The notes beneath the pieces were generated by a model. The model searched no databases, was not told the origin of the DNA, and saw nothing but the letters and a program-made list of their open reading frames with translations. This document shows positions 16,619 through 25,630 of a stretch of DNA of 64,000 nt, one piece after another (position 1 is the first letter of the stretch; each line of letters starts with the position of its first letter). This DNA is from Planctomycetota bacterium (GTDB lineage Bacteria > Planctomycetota > Phycisphaerae > Phycisphaerales > UBA1924), in assembly GCA_018242625.1 (NCBI GenBank), contig JAFEBO010000001.1, forward strand, positions 62,001 to 126,000, written 5' to 3'. The position numbers were made by a program, and so were the translations under genes.

Positions 16619-17173
16619 ATGCAGAGCAAAGCAAGCACCGTCGCGGCCTACTTGGCGTCGCTCCCGGCGGACCGCAGGGCGGCCCTGGAAGCGGTTCGGA
16701 AGGTCATTCTGAAGAATCTGGATAAAGACTATGAGGAGGGAATGGGGTACGGCATGATGGGGTATCACGTGCCCCACCGCGTTTATCCGGCCGGGTATCA
16801 CTGCAACCCGGAGCAGCCCCTTCCGTTCGCCGGGCTCGCATCGCAGAAGAACTACATGTCGATCTACCTGATGTGCATCTACGGAGAATCGGAGCATTCG
16901 AAGTGGTTTGCCGAGGCGTGGAAGAAGAGCGGCAAGAAGCTGGACATGGGGAAGGCGTGCATCCGGTTCAAGAAGGTTGAGGACCTCGCGCTTGATGTGA
17001 TTGGTGAAGCGATCAGGCGGATGCCGGCGAAGAAGTACATCGAGATGATGGAGGCGTCGCTGGCGAAGCACGCGGCTTCGCGCGATTCGAAGAAGGGGCC
17101 AAAGGCCGCGGCGAAAGCCGGGGCACGGCCGGCGGGAAAGCGGTCCGGGAAAGCGGCCAAGGCCCGATCTTGA
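16619..17173 (+). CDS. DUF1801 domain protein
   Basis: A 184-residue cytoplasmic protein. The opening VAAYLASLPADRRAALEAVR and the later GYHVPHRVYPAGYHC fit the DUF1801/YdhG-like fold, small alpha-beta proteins of unclear function often found as single genes in soil and marine bacteria. The last 35 residues are a Lys/Ala-rich tail (KKGPKAAAKAGARPAGKR) likely to bind nucleic acid or be disordered. The ATG has no ribosome site but has a TACACT hexamer 6 nt upstream. Confidence 0.8.
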   Translation: MQSKASTVAAYLASLPADRRAALEAVRKVILKNLDKDYEEGMGYGMMGYHVPHRVYPAGYHCNPEQPLPFAGLASQKNYMSIYLMCIYGESEHSKWFAEAWKKSGKKLDMGKACIRFKKVEDLALDVIGEAIRRMPAKKYIEMMEASLAKHAASRDSKKGPKAAAKAGARPAGKRSGKAAKARS

Positions 17174-17225
17174 GGCCTTTTTTGGGGGAGGACGGGCGGC
17201 ATGGCCGCATGGAGACATCGGCTCG

Positions 17226-17231
17226 TACACT
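17226..17231 (+). promoter_or_regulatory. -10-like TACACT, leaderless start
   Basis: TACACT, 7 nt before the ATG at 17239. Confidence 0.55.
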
Positions 17232-17238
17232 CTAAACT

Positions 17239-17523
17239 ATGTCGCTCTCGGAACGCCAGAGAATCCTTGCAGAAACGATCGCGGCCCGCGACAAGGCGGA
17301 GAGCCTGCTCGCGGCTTTGACCGAGGCCCGGCAGGTTTCGGACAAGCGGCTTTCGGAACTAAAGCTGGGGGATCAGCTCAAGAAGGTGACGGGCAAGAGC
17401 TCGATGGACAATGCGGTCGCCGCGGCGCAGCGGACGGTGGAGATGTTGAACCGGGCGCTTGATGACTTCAAGCGGGACCTGTCGCAAGAAGATCTTGCGA
17501 TGGCGTACGACCCGAAGCAGTGA
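17239..17523 (+). CDS. Small helical hypothetical protein
   Basis: A 94-residue soluble protein, almost wholly helical, with heptad-like spacing that suggests a coiled coil (AETIAARDKAESLLAALTEA and later VAAAQRTVEMLNRALDDFKR). No signal peptide or transmembrane segment, and no family I recognise. It lies 65 bases after the DUF1801 gene but has its own TACACT promoter-like hexamer. A small hairpin and a short direct repeat follow in the gap before the convergent permease. Confidence 0.65.
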   Translation: MSLSERQRILAETIAARDKAESLLAALTEARQVSDKRLSELKLGDQLKKVTGKSSMDNAVAAAQRTVEMLNRALDDFKRDLSQEDLAMAYDPKQ

Positions 17524-17527
17524 CTAA

Positions 17528-17543
17528 ATGGCCAGAGGGCCAT
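17528..17543. repeat. Small inverted repeat in convergent gap
   Basis: ATGGCC (17528-17533) pairs with GGCCAT (17538-17543). A direct repeat CCAAATTG follows at 17561-17568 and 17577-17584. The gap is locally AT-rich. Possibly a weak terminator between the convergent genes ending at 17523 and 17592; there is no T run. Confidence 0.4.
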
Positions 17544-17591
17544 AGCAAATTTCCAAAGGGCCAAATTGCCAATGCCCCAAATTGGAAGGGA

Positions 17592-18968
17592 TCACTGCGC
17601 GGGCTGTGGCGCCGGGAAGAAGCGAGTCCAGATGAAATAGACGGGGACTCCGGCGGCGAGGACGCCGAGCCAGATGAGTGTGGTCTTGGGGTCGCTCTGG
17701 ATGGAGAGGACGGTCATCGCGAGGCTGGCGAGGACGAAGATTGCGGGAACGATCGGATACCCGGGGACGCGGAAGGGGCGGTCCTGCGCGTGATGCTTGG
17801 CGCGGAGGATGAAGAGAGAGATCGCGCCCATGCCGTAGAAGATCCACATGGTGAAGACGAAGCTGTCGGCGAGCTTGGAGAAATCCTGCAAGAGGAGTAC
17901 GGCGATGCAGGAGAGAGCGAGCTGGACCCAGAGGGCGACGGCGGGCGTCTCGAACCTGGGATGAATCCGTGCGAGGAAGCGGAAGAGCAGGCCGTCGCGT
18001 GCCTGGGCGAAGGTGACGCGTGCACCGGTCATCACGCTGGCGTGAGAGGAGCCGAGGGTGGAGACGATGATGATGACGGTGACCGCCGCGGCGCCGATCG
18101 GGCCGACGAGCATCTGCAGCAGGAGCGGGGCGACGGTCTCGGTCTTGGCCATCTCGGGGAGCGGGATGTGCCAGAGGTAGACGGCGTTCGCGAGGACGTA
18201 GAGGGCGATCACGGCGAAGGTGCCGACGATGTAGACGCGTGGGAGCGTTTTTTCGGGGTTTTTGACTTCGCCGGCGATGGCGCCGACGTCGGCCCAGCCG
18301 TCGTAGGTCCACATGATGGCGGCCATGACGGGGACGATGGCTTCGAACAGCGTTTTTGGAGAGGGGACGGACTGGAAATGACCGGCCGATTCGCCGCGGC
18401 TGATCTGACGGAGGGCGGCGGCGACTCCGAGAACGACAACGGCGGCAATCGCGATGTACTTGAGGCCGGTGACGACGATGGCGAAGCGTGCGCTGCCGCG
18501 GACGCCCAGGACATTGATGAGCGTGAGGATGAAAAGCGCGACACAGGTGAGTCTGGGCGCATTCCAGTTGAGGCCGGTGAGCGTATTGAAGTGTTCCGCG
18601 AAGACGATCGCGATTCCGCCCGCGGCGGCGGGCTTGGTGATGAGCATGTAGGTCCAGCCGAAGACAAAGGCGGGGCAGCGGCCGAAGCCTTCACGGAGGA
18701 AAACGTAGACGCCGCCGGAACGGGGCATCATCGCGGCGAGTTCGGCGAAGGTGAGCGCCCCGCAGAGGGCGATGAGGCCGGCGAGGAACCAGAGGCCGAG
18801 GATGAGCCAGGGGTCGCCGAGGTTCTGGGCGATGGTTGTGGGCGTGCGGAAGATGCCGCTGCCGATGACGACCCCCACCATGACCGCGATGGCGCCCCAG
18901 AAGCCGACCTTGCGGGGAAGATCGGGGACGAGTTCGCCAACGCCGGAGATGGATGGATCGGATTTCAT
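17592..18968 (-). CDS. APC family amino acid permease
   Basis: A 458-residue membrane protein of the amino acid-polyamine-cation superfamily, about 12 transmembrane helices. The first helix holds VGVVIGSGIFRTP (residues 32-44), the conserved substrate-binding break of APC carriers. Further family marks are AELAAMMPRSGGVYVFLREG and GEVKNPEKTLPRV. The overall type is LAT/SLC7-like; the amino acid carried is unknown. The ATG at 18968 has a TACGCT hexamer 7 nt upstream. Only 44 bases separate it from the divergent dehydrogenase start, so their promoters interlock. Confidence 0.9.
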   Translation of the reverse strand: MKSDPSISGVGELVPDLPRKVGFWGAIAVMVGVVIGSGIFRTPTTIAQNLGDPWLILGLWFLAGLIALCGALTFAELAAMMPRSGGVYVFLREGFGRCPAFVFGWTYMLITKPAAAGGIAIVFAEHFNTLTGLNWNAPRLTCVALFILTLINVLGVRGSARFAIVVTGLKYIAIAAVVVLGVAAALRQISRGESAGHFQSVPSPKTLFEAIVPVMAAIMWTYDGWADVGAIAGEVKNPEKTLPRVYIVGTFAVIALYVLANAVYLWHIPLPEMAKTETVAPLLLQMLVGPIGAAAVTVIIIVSTLGSSHASVMTGARVTFAQARDGLLFRFLARIHPRFETPAVALWVQLALSCIAVLLLQDFSKLADSFVFTMWIFYGMGAISLFILRAKHHAQDRPFRVPGYPIVPAIFVLASLAMTVLSIQSDPKTTLIWLGVLAAGVPVYFIWTRFFPAPQPAQ

Positions 18969-18975
18969 CTGGTGG

Positions 18976-18981
18976 AGCGTA
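18976..18981 (-). promoter_or_regulatory. -10-like TACGCT, leaderless start for APC permease
   Basis: TACGCT on the minus strand, 7 nt before the ATG at 18968. The opposing TACGCT lies 19 bp away. Confidence 0.55.
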
Positions 18982-19000
18982 TCGCCCGGCGATCATCCGG

Positions 19001-19006
19001 TACGCT
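19001..19006 (+). promoter_or_regulatory. -10-like TACGCT, leaderless start for dehydrogenase
   Basis: TACGCT, 6 nt before the ATG at 19013. Confidence 0.55.
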
Positions 19007-19012
19007 TTTGGG

Positions 19013-20416
19013 ATGAAGGCAACCGAGAGTATCGAAAGGGCGGCGGCTGTTCAGCGGGGCTGGCGCGAATGTGGGCCGTCTCGAAAAGCAGCGATCCTGC
19101 GTGCCATCGCCCACGCGCTGAACGAAGGCAGGTCGCTCATCCTGGCGACGGCGGCCTCTGAAACCGCCCTGACCGAGGCAGAGCTCGCGCCCGAGTTTTC
19201 TCGGATGACGCGGACGCTCGAAATGTTTGCCGATCTTGTGGAGGACGGGAAATGGGTGCGGGCGGCGATTTCGGTGCCGGAGGCGGACGCGGCCAGAGCG
19301 ATCGGGCCGAATCATGACGTGCGGTCGATGCTGGTGCCGCTGCAGGGTGCGGTGATTGTGTTTGGCGCGAGCAATTTTCCGCTGGCGTATGGCGTCTGCG
19401 GCGGGGACACGGCGAGCGCGCTTGCAGCCGGATGCCCGGTGGTCGTGAAGGAGCATCCGGCGCATCGGCAGACGGGGCAATTGCTTGCCAAAGTTGCGAG
19501 AGACGCGATCCGCAGCGCCGGGTTTGACCCGGATTTGCTGTGCTACATCGAAGATGACGGGAAAGAGACGGCGGCTTTGGCTCGCGTGGTTGTGGAACAT
19601 CCGCAGGCCGCGGCGGTTGGATTTACGGGTTCGACGAAGGTGGGGATGACGCTGGTCCGGATTGCAGGTGCGCGGCAAAGACCCATTCCGGTCTTTGCGG
19701 AGATGGGGAGCGTCAACCCGAACATCATTTTCCAGGGGGCTCTTGCGGGGCGTGCCGCCGCGATTGCACGGGCTCTTGCCGATTCGATTGCCGCCCGGCA
19801 TGGGCAGCAATGCACATGTCCGGGGATTGTCCTCGTGCCCTCGAACGATCGGTCCTTTGCCGAACTGCTGGAGGCCGAACTCCAGCGTCATCCGGCCCGG
19901 CGGATGCTGTCGCCGGGCGTTCGGGCTGGCTTCGTCGATTCGGTTACCCGGGTCGCGGAAGCTGTTGGGGAAGATATCTCGGCACACACCGCCGCCAGGG
20001 AAACCATGCCTTTGCTGCTGACAGCGCCGACGCGGGCGGGGCTGTCGATCCCGGAGATCCTTGAGACCGAGATGTTCGGACCGGCGGCGGTGGTCCTTTC
20101 GGGGACACTGGAGGAGTCTCGTCTTGCGATCGAGCAGTTGCCCGGCTCGCTCACGCTCTCACTCTGGTTTGACGATTCCGACGGCCCAACGGTGGGTGAA
20201 CTGCTTCCGGCGATTGTGAATAAGTCCGGCCGCATCATTTTCAACGGAGTCCCGACGGGCGTGCGCGTGGCCGCGGGCATGATCCACGGCGGACCATTCC
20301 CCGCGACGAATCGGCCCGACACCACGGCGGTCGGGCCGAGGGCGGTCGAGCGCTGGTGCCGGCCGGTGTGTTTTCAGGGTTGTCCGGGCGGGCTTTTGCC
20401 CTTGGAATTGCGATGA
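19013..20416 (+). CDS. Aldehyde dehydrogenase, alpha-ketoglutarate semialdehyde dehydrogenase-like
   Basis: A 467-residue NAD(P)-dependent aldehyde dehydrogenase. VIVFGASNFPLAYG, then CPVVVKEHPAHRQTG and GFTGSTKVG are cofactor-binding segments. The general-base Glu is in FAEMGSVNPN and the catalytic Cys in GQQCTCPG. The motif set fits the group that oxidises 2,5-dioxopentanoate (alpha-ketoglutarate semialdehyde) to 2-oxoglutarate at the end of pentose, hexarate or hydroxyproline catabolism. No other genes of those pathways are in the window, so the substrate is an inference. Divergent from an amino acid permease, which would suit hydroxyproline use. Confidence 0.8.
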   Translation: MKATESIERAAAVQRGWRECGPSRKAAILRAIAHALNEGRSLILATAASETALTEAELAPEFSRMTRTLEMFADLVEDGKWVRAAISVPEADAARAIGPNHDVRSMLVPLQGAVIVFGASNFPLAYGVCGGDTASALAAGCPVVVKEHPAHRQTGQLLAKVARDAIRSAGFDPDLLCYIEDDGKETAALARVVVEHPQAAAVGFTGSTKVGMTLVRIAGARQRPIPVFAEMGSVNPNIIFQGALAGRAAAIARALADSIAARHGQQCTCPGIVLVPSNDRSFAELLEAELQRHPARRMLSPGVRAGFVDSVTRVAEAVGEDISAHTAARETMPLLLTAPTRAGLSIPEILETEMFGPAAVVLSGTLEESRLAIEQLPGSLTLSLWFDDSDGPTVGELLPAIVNKSGRIIFNGVPTGVRVAAGMIHGGPFPATNRPDTTAVGPRAVERWCRPVCFQGCPGGLLPLELR

Positions 20417-20570
20417 CCGGAGCCCGCGCAGTTTCTACCGATTTGTGCACCCGAACGCCGATACCGGTGGAGACGTGGCGGTCTGCCGCGGGTTGTGCCA
20501 TGCTCCGATCGTGAAGGAGCCTGGCCAGCCCGAAGTCGACCGGCTTCGCCTTTGCTGAGGCATACTTCAT

Positions 20571-23516
20571 ATGGCTTCTCGACGTTCCAATCAGGCGGCA
20601 ACACGCGGGATCGAGGTTTCGGGCATCGGTCGCAAGCTTGGGCTGATGTTCCTGCTCTTCATCTGGATCTTCATGCTGGCGAGCCTGATCGGCTTTGACC
20701 CGGGCGATCCGCCGAGCCATGTCAAGTGGCCGGCCAACAGCCCGGTTCACAACTGGTGCGGAGCCTTTGGCGCCGCGATGAGCTACTGGTCCATCTATTA
20801 CATGGGCGCGGGGGCGTGGGTGCTGTTCGTGCTGGGCGGGATCGTGCTCGCATCGGGTGTTGTGGGCACGAGCGTGAGCCACCTCGCGGTGCGGCTGATC
20901 GGCATCGTGATGTTCGCGGCGAGCGTTTCGGGCTTTCAGGCTCTGGTTTTCAAGGCGACGGCGGCATTGCCCGATCTGCCGGGCGGCGTCATCGGCACGG
21001 TCGGTGTGGAGCAGCTGATGTTCCGCTTTGGGCCGGTCGGAACCGCGATCTGGCTTGGCGCGATGGGGATTGTCGGTTTGGTGGTGGCGGCGGACGAATG
21101 GCTGAACCTGGGAGTGGGCTGGAGCTGGAACTGGATGCGTGAGAAGGGCGCACCCGCGGCTGCCGTCGCCGGCGCTGCGACCGCGAAGTTCACGGCCGAT
21201 GTTGTCGCACCGGCCGCCGCGAAGGCGACGGTCGCGACGGCGAAGGGCGGGGCGGGCTTCCTCTCCCGGTTCTTCACCGGCCTGCGCGGCAGCGGCGCCC
21301 AGAACGCCCCGGTCGAGACCACCATCACAGAAACCAAGCCCAAGAGCTTCCGGCGGCTGACCGATCCCAACGCGGCGCCCGAAGCGATGTTCCCCGGCGA
21401 AACGCCGATGGAATCTCCGCGCTCGAGGCTCGCGGAATTCGGACTGTTGCCGCAGGATGAACCCGCCGCGGTCAAAGTCGATCCGGACCTGGCGAATTCA
21501 CAGGCGGGCATCGAGCGGGCCGCGGTGGAAGCGGAAGAAGAGACCGAAGAGGACGGGGAGTCGGTTCCGACCGCGATCGCTCCGAACACATCGACGAAGG
21601 AAGTCGGCGAGGACGAACTCCCCGGCGCGCCGCAGGTTTTCGATCGCGACTCGCTGCGTGAGAAGATCAACAAGCTGCCGATCGCGTTCGGCCAGAAGGA
21701 CAAGCAGATCGCGACGCAGGCGGATCTGGAAGGACTGCAGAACGCCTCGGAGATGGAGGGCTACCGCTTCCCGGGGCTCGACACGCTGGAAGAACCGGAA
21801 GAGAACTTCAACGAGAAGCTCGAAGAGATCGTGCGCCAGCAGGGCATCGCTCTTGAGTCGGCGATGAAGGAATACGGAATCGCGGGCGAGGTTGTGGGCA
21901 TCGAGTCGGGCCCGGTGATCACGCTGTATGACGTGCGCCTGGCGCCCGGGACAAAGGTTGCCGTGGTGCAGGCGGTCGCGAGCGATATCGCCCGTTCGCT
22001 CAAGGCCGTCAATATCCGCATCGTGCCCAACCAGGTCGGTCGCGACACGGTGGGCATCGAGGTGCCCAACCCGACGAAGGAGAAGGTCCGGCTGAAGGAA
22101 CTGATGGGCAAGACGGAGCTGTTCGGCAAGATGAAGCTGCCGATGTTCCTGGGCAAGGACGCGACGGGTCAGCCGCTGATCGCCGACCTGACGCGCATGC
22201 CGCACATGCTGATCGCCGGCACGACCGGCTCGGGCAAGAGCGTGTGCATGAACACGATCATCATGAGCTTCCTCTTTACGAAGAAGCCCAACGAGCTGAA
22301 GCTGGTGCTGGTCGACCCCAAGATGGTCGAGATGAGCCAGTTCAAGGACATCCCGCACCTGATGAGCCCGGTTGTGACGGAGATGAGCAAGGCGGCGGCG
22401 ATCCTGGAGTGGGCGACGGTGAAGATGGACGAGCGGTACGAGCTGCTCATGGAGGCCGGCTGCCGCGACATCGCGAGCTACAACGACCTTCCATGGGAAG
22501 AGCTCAAGGAGCGGATGGGCCTCAAGAGCGACGAGGAAGCGGCCCGCATTCCGCGCAAGCTCCCGTACATGGTCTTCATCATCGACGAACTGGCCGACCT
22601 GATGATGACCGCCAAGGAAGTCGAAGGGCACATCATCCGCATCGCCCAGAAGGCCCGCGCGGTCGGAATTCACCTGATCCTGGCGACTCAGCGTCCGCAG
22701 GCGAACGTGGTGACCGGCCTGATCAAGTCCAACATGCCCTGCCGCATCTCGTTCAAGGTCGCGAGCGGCATGGACTCACGCATCGTGCTGGACAGCAAGG
22801 GCGGCGAGCTGCTGCTGGGCCACGGCGACATGCTCTTCCTCAACCCCGGCAGCAACGATCTCAGCCGAGCCCAGGGCACGCTGGTGACCGACAGCGAGAT
22901 CCGCAAGGTTGTGAAGTTCATGAAGGAGGTGGCGACTCCGACGTTCGAGCGGCAGCTCCTGACACTGCGCAAGTCGAGCGAGGAAGGCTCGGGCCTGGGC
23001 AACCTCTCGGACGAGGAACGCCTGCTCCAGAGCAAGAACAACTCTTCGGCGAGTCTCAAGGCGGCGCAGGAAGACCCTCTCTTCGAACGCGCCGTCGAGA
23101 TCGTGCTGGAGTCGCGGCGCGGCAGCGTTTCGCTTCTGCAGCGCCGGCTGGCGATCGGCTATACGCGGTCGAGCCGCCTGATCGACCTCATGGGAATCGC
23201 GGGCATCATCTCCGATCACAAGGGCTCGGTCGCGCGCGATGTGCTCATCACCGTGGACGAGTGGGAGATGATGAAGGAAATGGCGAAGGAAGAGGCCGCC
23301 TCCAAGGGCATCGCGTGGCCAGCACGCGACGCCGAGCAGACGCAGCTGTTCGCGGGAGAAGGCCAGGAGGGGACCGCCACAGCGACGGCGGCCCCCGCCG
23401 CCGCCGCCGAATCTCCCGAGGATTCTGCCGGCGAGGTCGAAGCCGAGTCGGACGGGGAAGATGACTCGGAAGAAGAGGGTCCCGAAGGCACGACGCAGGG
23501 GCATCAGGCCGCCTGA
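20571..23516 (+). CDS. ftsK: DNA translocase FtsK/SpoIIIE
   Basis: A 981-residue FtsK. Four transmembrane helices fill the first 170 residues (for example LMFLLFIWIFMLASLIGF). A linker of about 250 residues, acidic and Ala/Pro-rich, follows. The motor has an alpha domain, Walker A GTTGSGKSVCMN (about 549-560) and Walker B MVFIIDELADLMM. A winged-helix gamma domain (DPLFERAVEIVLESRRGSVS, RRLAIGYTRSSRLID) reads chromosome polarity sequences. It pumps DNA at the septum during division and supports dimer resolution at dif. The C-terminus has an extra Ala/Glu tail of about 70 residues. A CATACTTC string just before the ATG may be its promoter. Confidence 0.97.
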   Translation: MASRRSNQAATRGIEVSGIGRKLGLMFLLFIWIFMLASLIGFDPGDPPSHVKWPANSPVHNWCGAFGAAMSYWSIYYMGAGAWVLFVLGGIVLASGVVGTSVSHLAVRLIGIVMFAASVSGFQALVFKATAALPDLPGGVIGTVGVEQLMFRFGPVGTAIWLGAMGIVGLVVAADEWLNLGVGWSWNWMREKGAPAAAVAGAATAKFTADVVAPAAAKATVATAKGGAGFLSRFFTGLRGSGAQNAPVETTITETKPKSFRRLTDPNAAPEAMFPGETPMESPRSRLAEFGLLPQDEPAAVKVDPDLANSQAGIERAAVEAEEETEEDGESVPTAIAPNTSTKEVGEDELPGAPQVFDRDSLREKINKLPIAFGQKDKQIATQADLEGLQNASEMEGYRFPGLDTLEEPEENFNEKLEEIVRQQGIALESAMKEYGIAGEVVGIESGPVITLYDVRLAPGTKVAVVQAVASDIARSLKAVNIRIVPNQVGRDTVGIEVPNPTKEKVRLKELMGKTELFGKMKLPMFLGKDATGQPLIADLTRMPHMLIAGTTGSGKSVCMNTIIMSFLFTKKPNELKLVLVDPKMVEMSQFKDIPHLMSPVVTEMSKAAAILEWATVKMDERYELLMEAGCRDIASYNDLPWEELKERMGLKSDEEAARIPRKLPYMVFIIDELADLMMTAKEVEGHIIRIAQKARAVGIHLILATQRPQANVVTGLIKSNMPCRISFKVASGMDSRIVLDSKGGELLLGHGDMLFLNPGSNDLSRAQGTLVTDSEIRKVVKFMKEVATPTFERQLLTLRKSSEEGSGLGNLSDEERLLQSKNNSSASLKAAQEDPLFERAVEIVLESRRGSVSLLQRRLAIGYTRSSRLIDLMGIAGIISDHKGSVARDVLITVDEWEMMKEMAKEEAASKGIAWPARDAEQTQLFAGEGQEGTATATAAPAAAAESPEDSAGEVEAESDGEDDSEEEGPEGTTQGHQAA

Positions 23517-23630
23517 CGAAAACGGCGGCCCGCCTATCCCAACAAGGCTGCTGGAGGGGGGACGGTGCGCCCGTCGCCTCTTATACTCCCGCGCGAATTA
23601 TGCACCGTTTCAACACGAAAGGATTCTCTG

Positions 23631-25550
23631 ATGCTCGCTGAAACCACCCGCCGCGTGTTCGCCCGTACCAAGCGCCGCCTCCCAGTGGTGCATGGTGCCG
23701 GGCTCGCGCTGGTTCTTCTCGCGGGGCAGGCACTCGCCAAGATTCCGGCGGCCTTTGACCGGATTCCCAAGGGCGTGGTGGCGGTCGTCGCAACGGACAA
23801 CTTCGAGCAGACGAGCAAGCGCATCCGCACCTACGCGGAGATGTTGAAATTTGAAGAGCTTGAGGGCCTGCAGGAACTTGAAGACACCATCGGTGATACG
23901 CCCGGATTCAAGAAGGACGGCTCGGTCGCGCTGGTGATCATGCCCGCGCCCGAAAAGAAGGCGGCCGAAGGCCAGGATGCCGGACCTTCCGATCCAATGG
24001 AGCGGGCGATTCTGATCGCCCAGGTGAGCGATTACAAGGCGATGGTCAAGCAGCTCGGGGGCGACCCCGAAGCCAAGGTCGCGAAGGTTGACGGCATCGG
24101 CGACTCCCCCACCTTCGTCCGCGACATCGGCGGCGGCTGGGTCGCGATGAGCCCGGCGGAAGACCCGGTGACGAACTTCCAGCCCGGCGAGAAGATGCTC
24201 AAGACGCACGAAGAGGCGCTCGGTCCGGTGGGCGGGCAGATCGCGTCCGAGGCCGATGTTCTTGTCTATGCCAATATGGATGCGCTGCGTGCCGATCTTG
24301 AAAAGAGCATCGACAAGGCCTCCAAGGAAGTGAAGCGTGGAGGCCGGCGCGGAAATCCGATGGCGGGCATGCTGCCGGGCGAAACGCTCGCGAAGCTGAT
24401 CGGCCCTTTCGAGCAGGTCGCCCGCGCGTTTGCGCGTGATGCGCAGGCGTGCGTCGGCGCGATCGGGCTGGGAGAAAAAGGACTTTCGTTCGACCTGGGG
24501 GCTCAGTTCAAAGCCAAGAGCGAGATCGCGGGCTTCTTCAACAGCACCGGAAACGCGGACGGAACGCTCGCGGCGCTGCCGGCCAGCCCCTATCTCTTCG
24601 CCACTTCGCTCGATACCTCGGCGCCCGGCACCCGCACGGTTATCAAGAACATCGGCTCGCTCGCGGAGGGCACGATCACCACGATGAAGGACGAGCTTCA
24701 GAAGCAGGCCGAGGCCGACCCGGCCAAGGCCAAGCAGATGGAGACGACGATCAAGATGATCGACTCCCAGACGCAGGCCGTCCGTCAATTCGCCAAAAAC
24801 ATCGACAAACTCAACGGGATTGACGCGGTGATGGGCTATTCGCCCGCACTGCTCGCGGGCGCCGGGCTGTTCAGCGGCGTTGTCGTGCAGCAGCGGACCA
24901 GCGATCCGGGGGCGTTCAAGACGATGCTGCTCGACCAGTTCAAGCTCGCCGGCGCCGCGGAAGGTCCGATGAAGATGGACGCGAGCGTGACGCCCAACGC
25001 GGCGGAAGTGGGCGGCGTCAAGCTCGACAGCTGGACGGTCAAGCCGAAGATGGATCCGAACGACCCGGCCGCGGCACAGCTGGCGATGGTCAATATGTTC
25101 ATCTTCGGCGCCACCGGGCAGATGAGCGGCTTCCTTGCGACAACCAAGGACGCACTCATCACAACCTATTCGCCGAACACCCAGGTCATGCAGCAGGCGC
25201 TCGACGCCCGGGCCGGCAAGAACACGCTCGCGGACGACAAGGGCGTGGCGGCGGCGACGGCCGGTCTGCCCAAGGGCTCGATGATGCGGGGCCTGATCGG
25301 CACCAAGAGCGTGTTCGACCTGGTGCAGATGGGCCTTTCCTTCACGGGCAAGCCTGTTCAGCTCAAGGTCCCGGCGGACGTGCCGCCCATCGGCTTCGCG
25401 GCCACCGGCGACAACGGCGGAATGCACATCCGCGTGTACGCGCCGACGCAGGTCCTGAGCACAATCGGCGACGTGATGCATCAGATGCGGGGCGACGGCG
25501 ACGACATGGACGATGACAACGACAAGAAGGAAGAAAAGCCGCGGTTCTAA
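23631..25550 (+). CDS. Large exported protein of unknown function
   Basis: A 639-residue protein with a signal peptide (LPVVHGAGLALVLLAGQALAK). The start at 23631 has a GAAAGGA site and a TATACT -10-like hexamer at 23583-23588. The body is soluble and alpha-beta, with Lys/Asp-rich patches and no catalytic motif that I know (opening FDRIPKGVVAVVATDNFEQT). The acidic, Lys-rich C-terminal tail (DDMDDDNDKKEEKP) is probably disordered. It resembles the large planctomycete periplasmic proteins of unknown function that follow ftsK or division genes, but this is only a resemblance in style. A good terminator follows. Confidence 0.7.
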   Translation: MLAETTRRVFARTKRRLPVVHGAGLALVLLAGQALAKIPAAFDRIPKGVVAVVATDNFEQTSKRIRTYAEMLKFEELEGLQELEDTIGDTPGFKKDGSVALVIMPAPEKKAAEGQDAGPSDPMERAILIAQVSDYKAMVKQLGGDPEAKVAKVDGIGDSPTFVRDIGGGWVAMSPAEDPVTNFQPGEKMLKTHEEALGPVGGQIASEADVLVYANMDALRADLEKSIDKASKEVKRGGRRGNPMAGMLPGETLAKLIGPFEQVARAFARDAQACVGAIGLGEKGLSFDLGAQFKAKSEIAGFFNSTGNADGTLAALPASPYLFATSLDTSAPGTRTVIKNIGSLAEGTITTMKDELQKQAEADPAKAKQMETTIKMIDSQTQAVRQFAKNIDKLNGIDAVMGYSPALLAGAGLFSGVVVQQRTSDPGAFKTMLLDQFKLAGAAEGPMKMDASVTPNAAEVGGVKLDSWTVKPKMDPNDPAAAQLAMVNMFIFGATGQMSGFLATTKDALITTYSPNTQVMQQALDARAGKNTLADDKGVAAATAGLPKGSMMRGLIGTKSVFDLVQMGLSFTGKPVQLKVPADVPPIGFAATGDNGGMHIRVYAPTQVLSTIGDVMHQMRGDGDDMDDDNDKKEEKPRF

Positions 25551-25573
25551 GAAATCGATCGCGAACATGCAGA

Positions 25574-25600
25574 GGGGCGCAGCGATGCGCCCCTTTTTTA
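25574..25600 (+). terminator. Rho-independent terminator
   Basis: An 8-bp stem (GGGGCGCA with TGCGCCCC, loop GCGA) and six T. It ends just before the promoter of the dihydropteroate synthase gene. Confidence 0.9.
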
Positions 25601-25618
25601 TTGGGGGATACGGGCAGC

Positions 25619-25624
25619 TACCAT
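25619..25624 (+). promoter_or_regulatory. -10-like TACCAT, leaderless start for folP
   Basis: TACCAT, 6 nt before the GTG at 25631. It favours this GTG over the TTG at 25601, which lies directly against the terminator. Confidence 0.5.
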
Positions 25625-25630
25625 CGGCGC

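Noticed and set aside
17520..19016. A 498-codon open frame on the + strand
   Set aside because: Antisense to the APC permease; the acidic Gly/Asp-rich product is typical of a GC-rich shadow frame.
23610..25568. A 652-codon open frame on the minus strand
   Set aside because: Antisense to the exported protein at 23631, which has a signal peptide, ribosome site and terminator.
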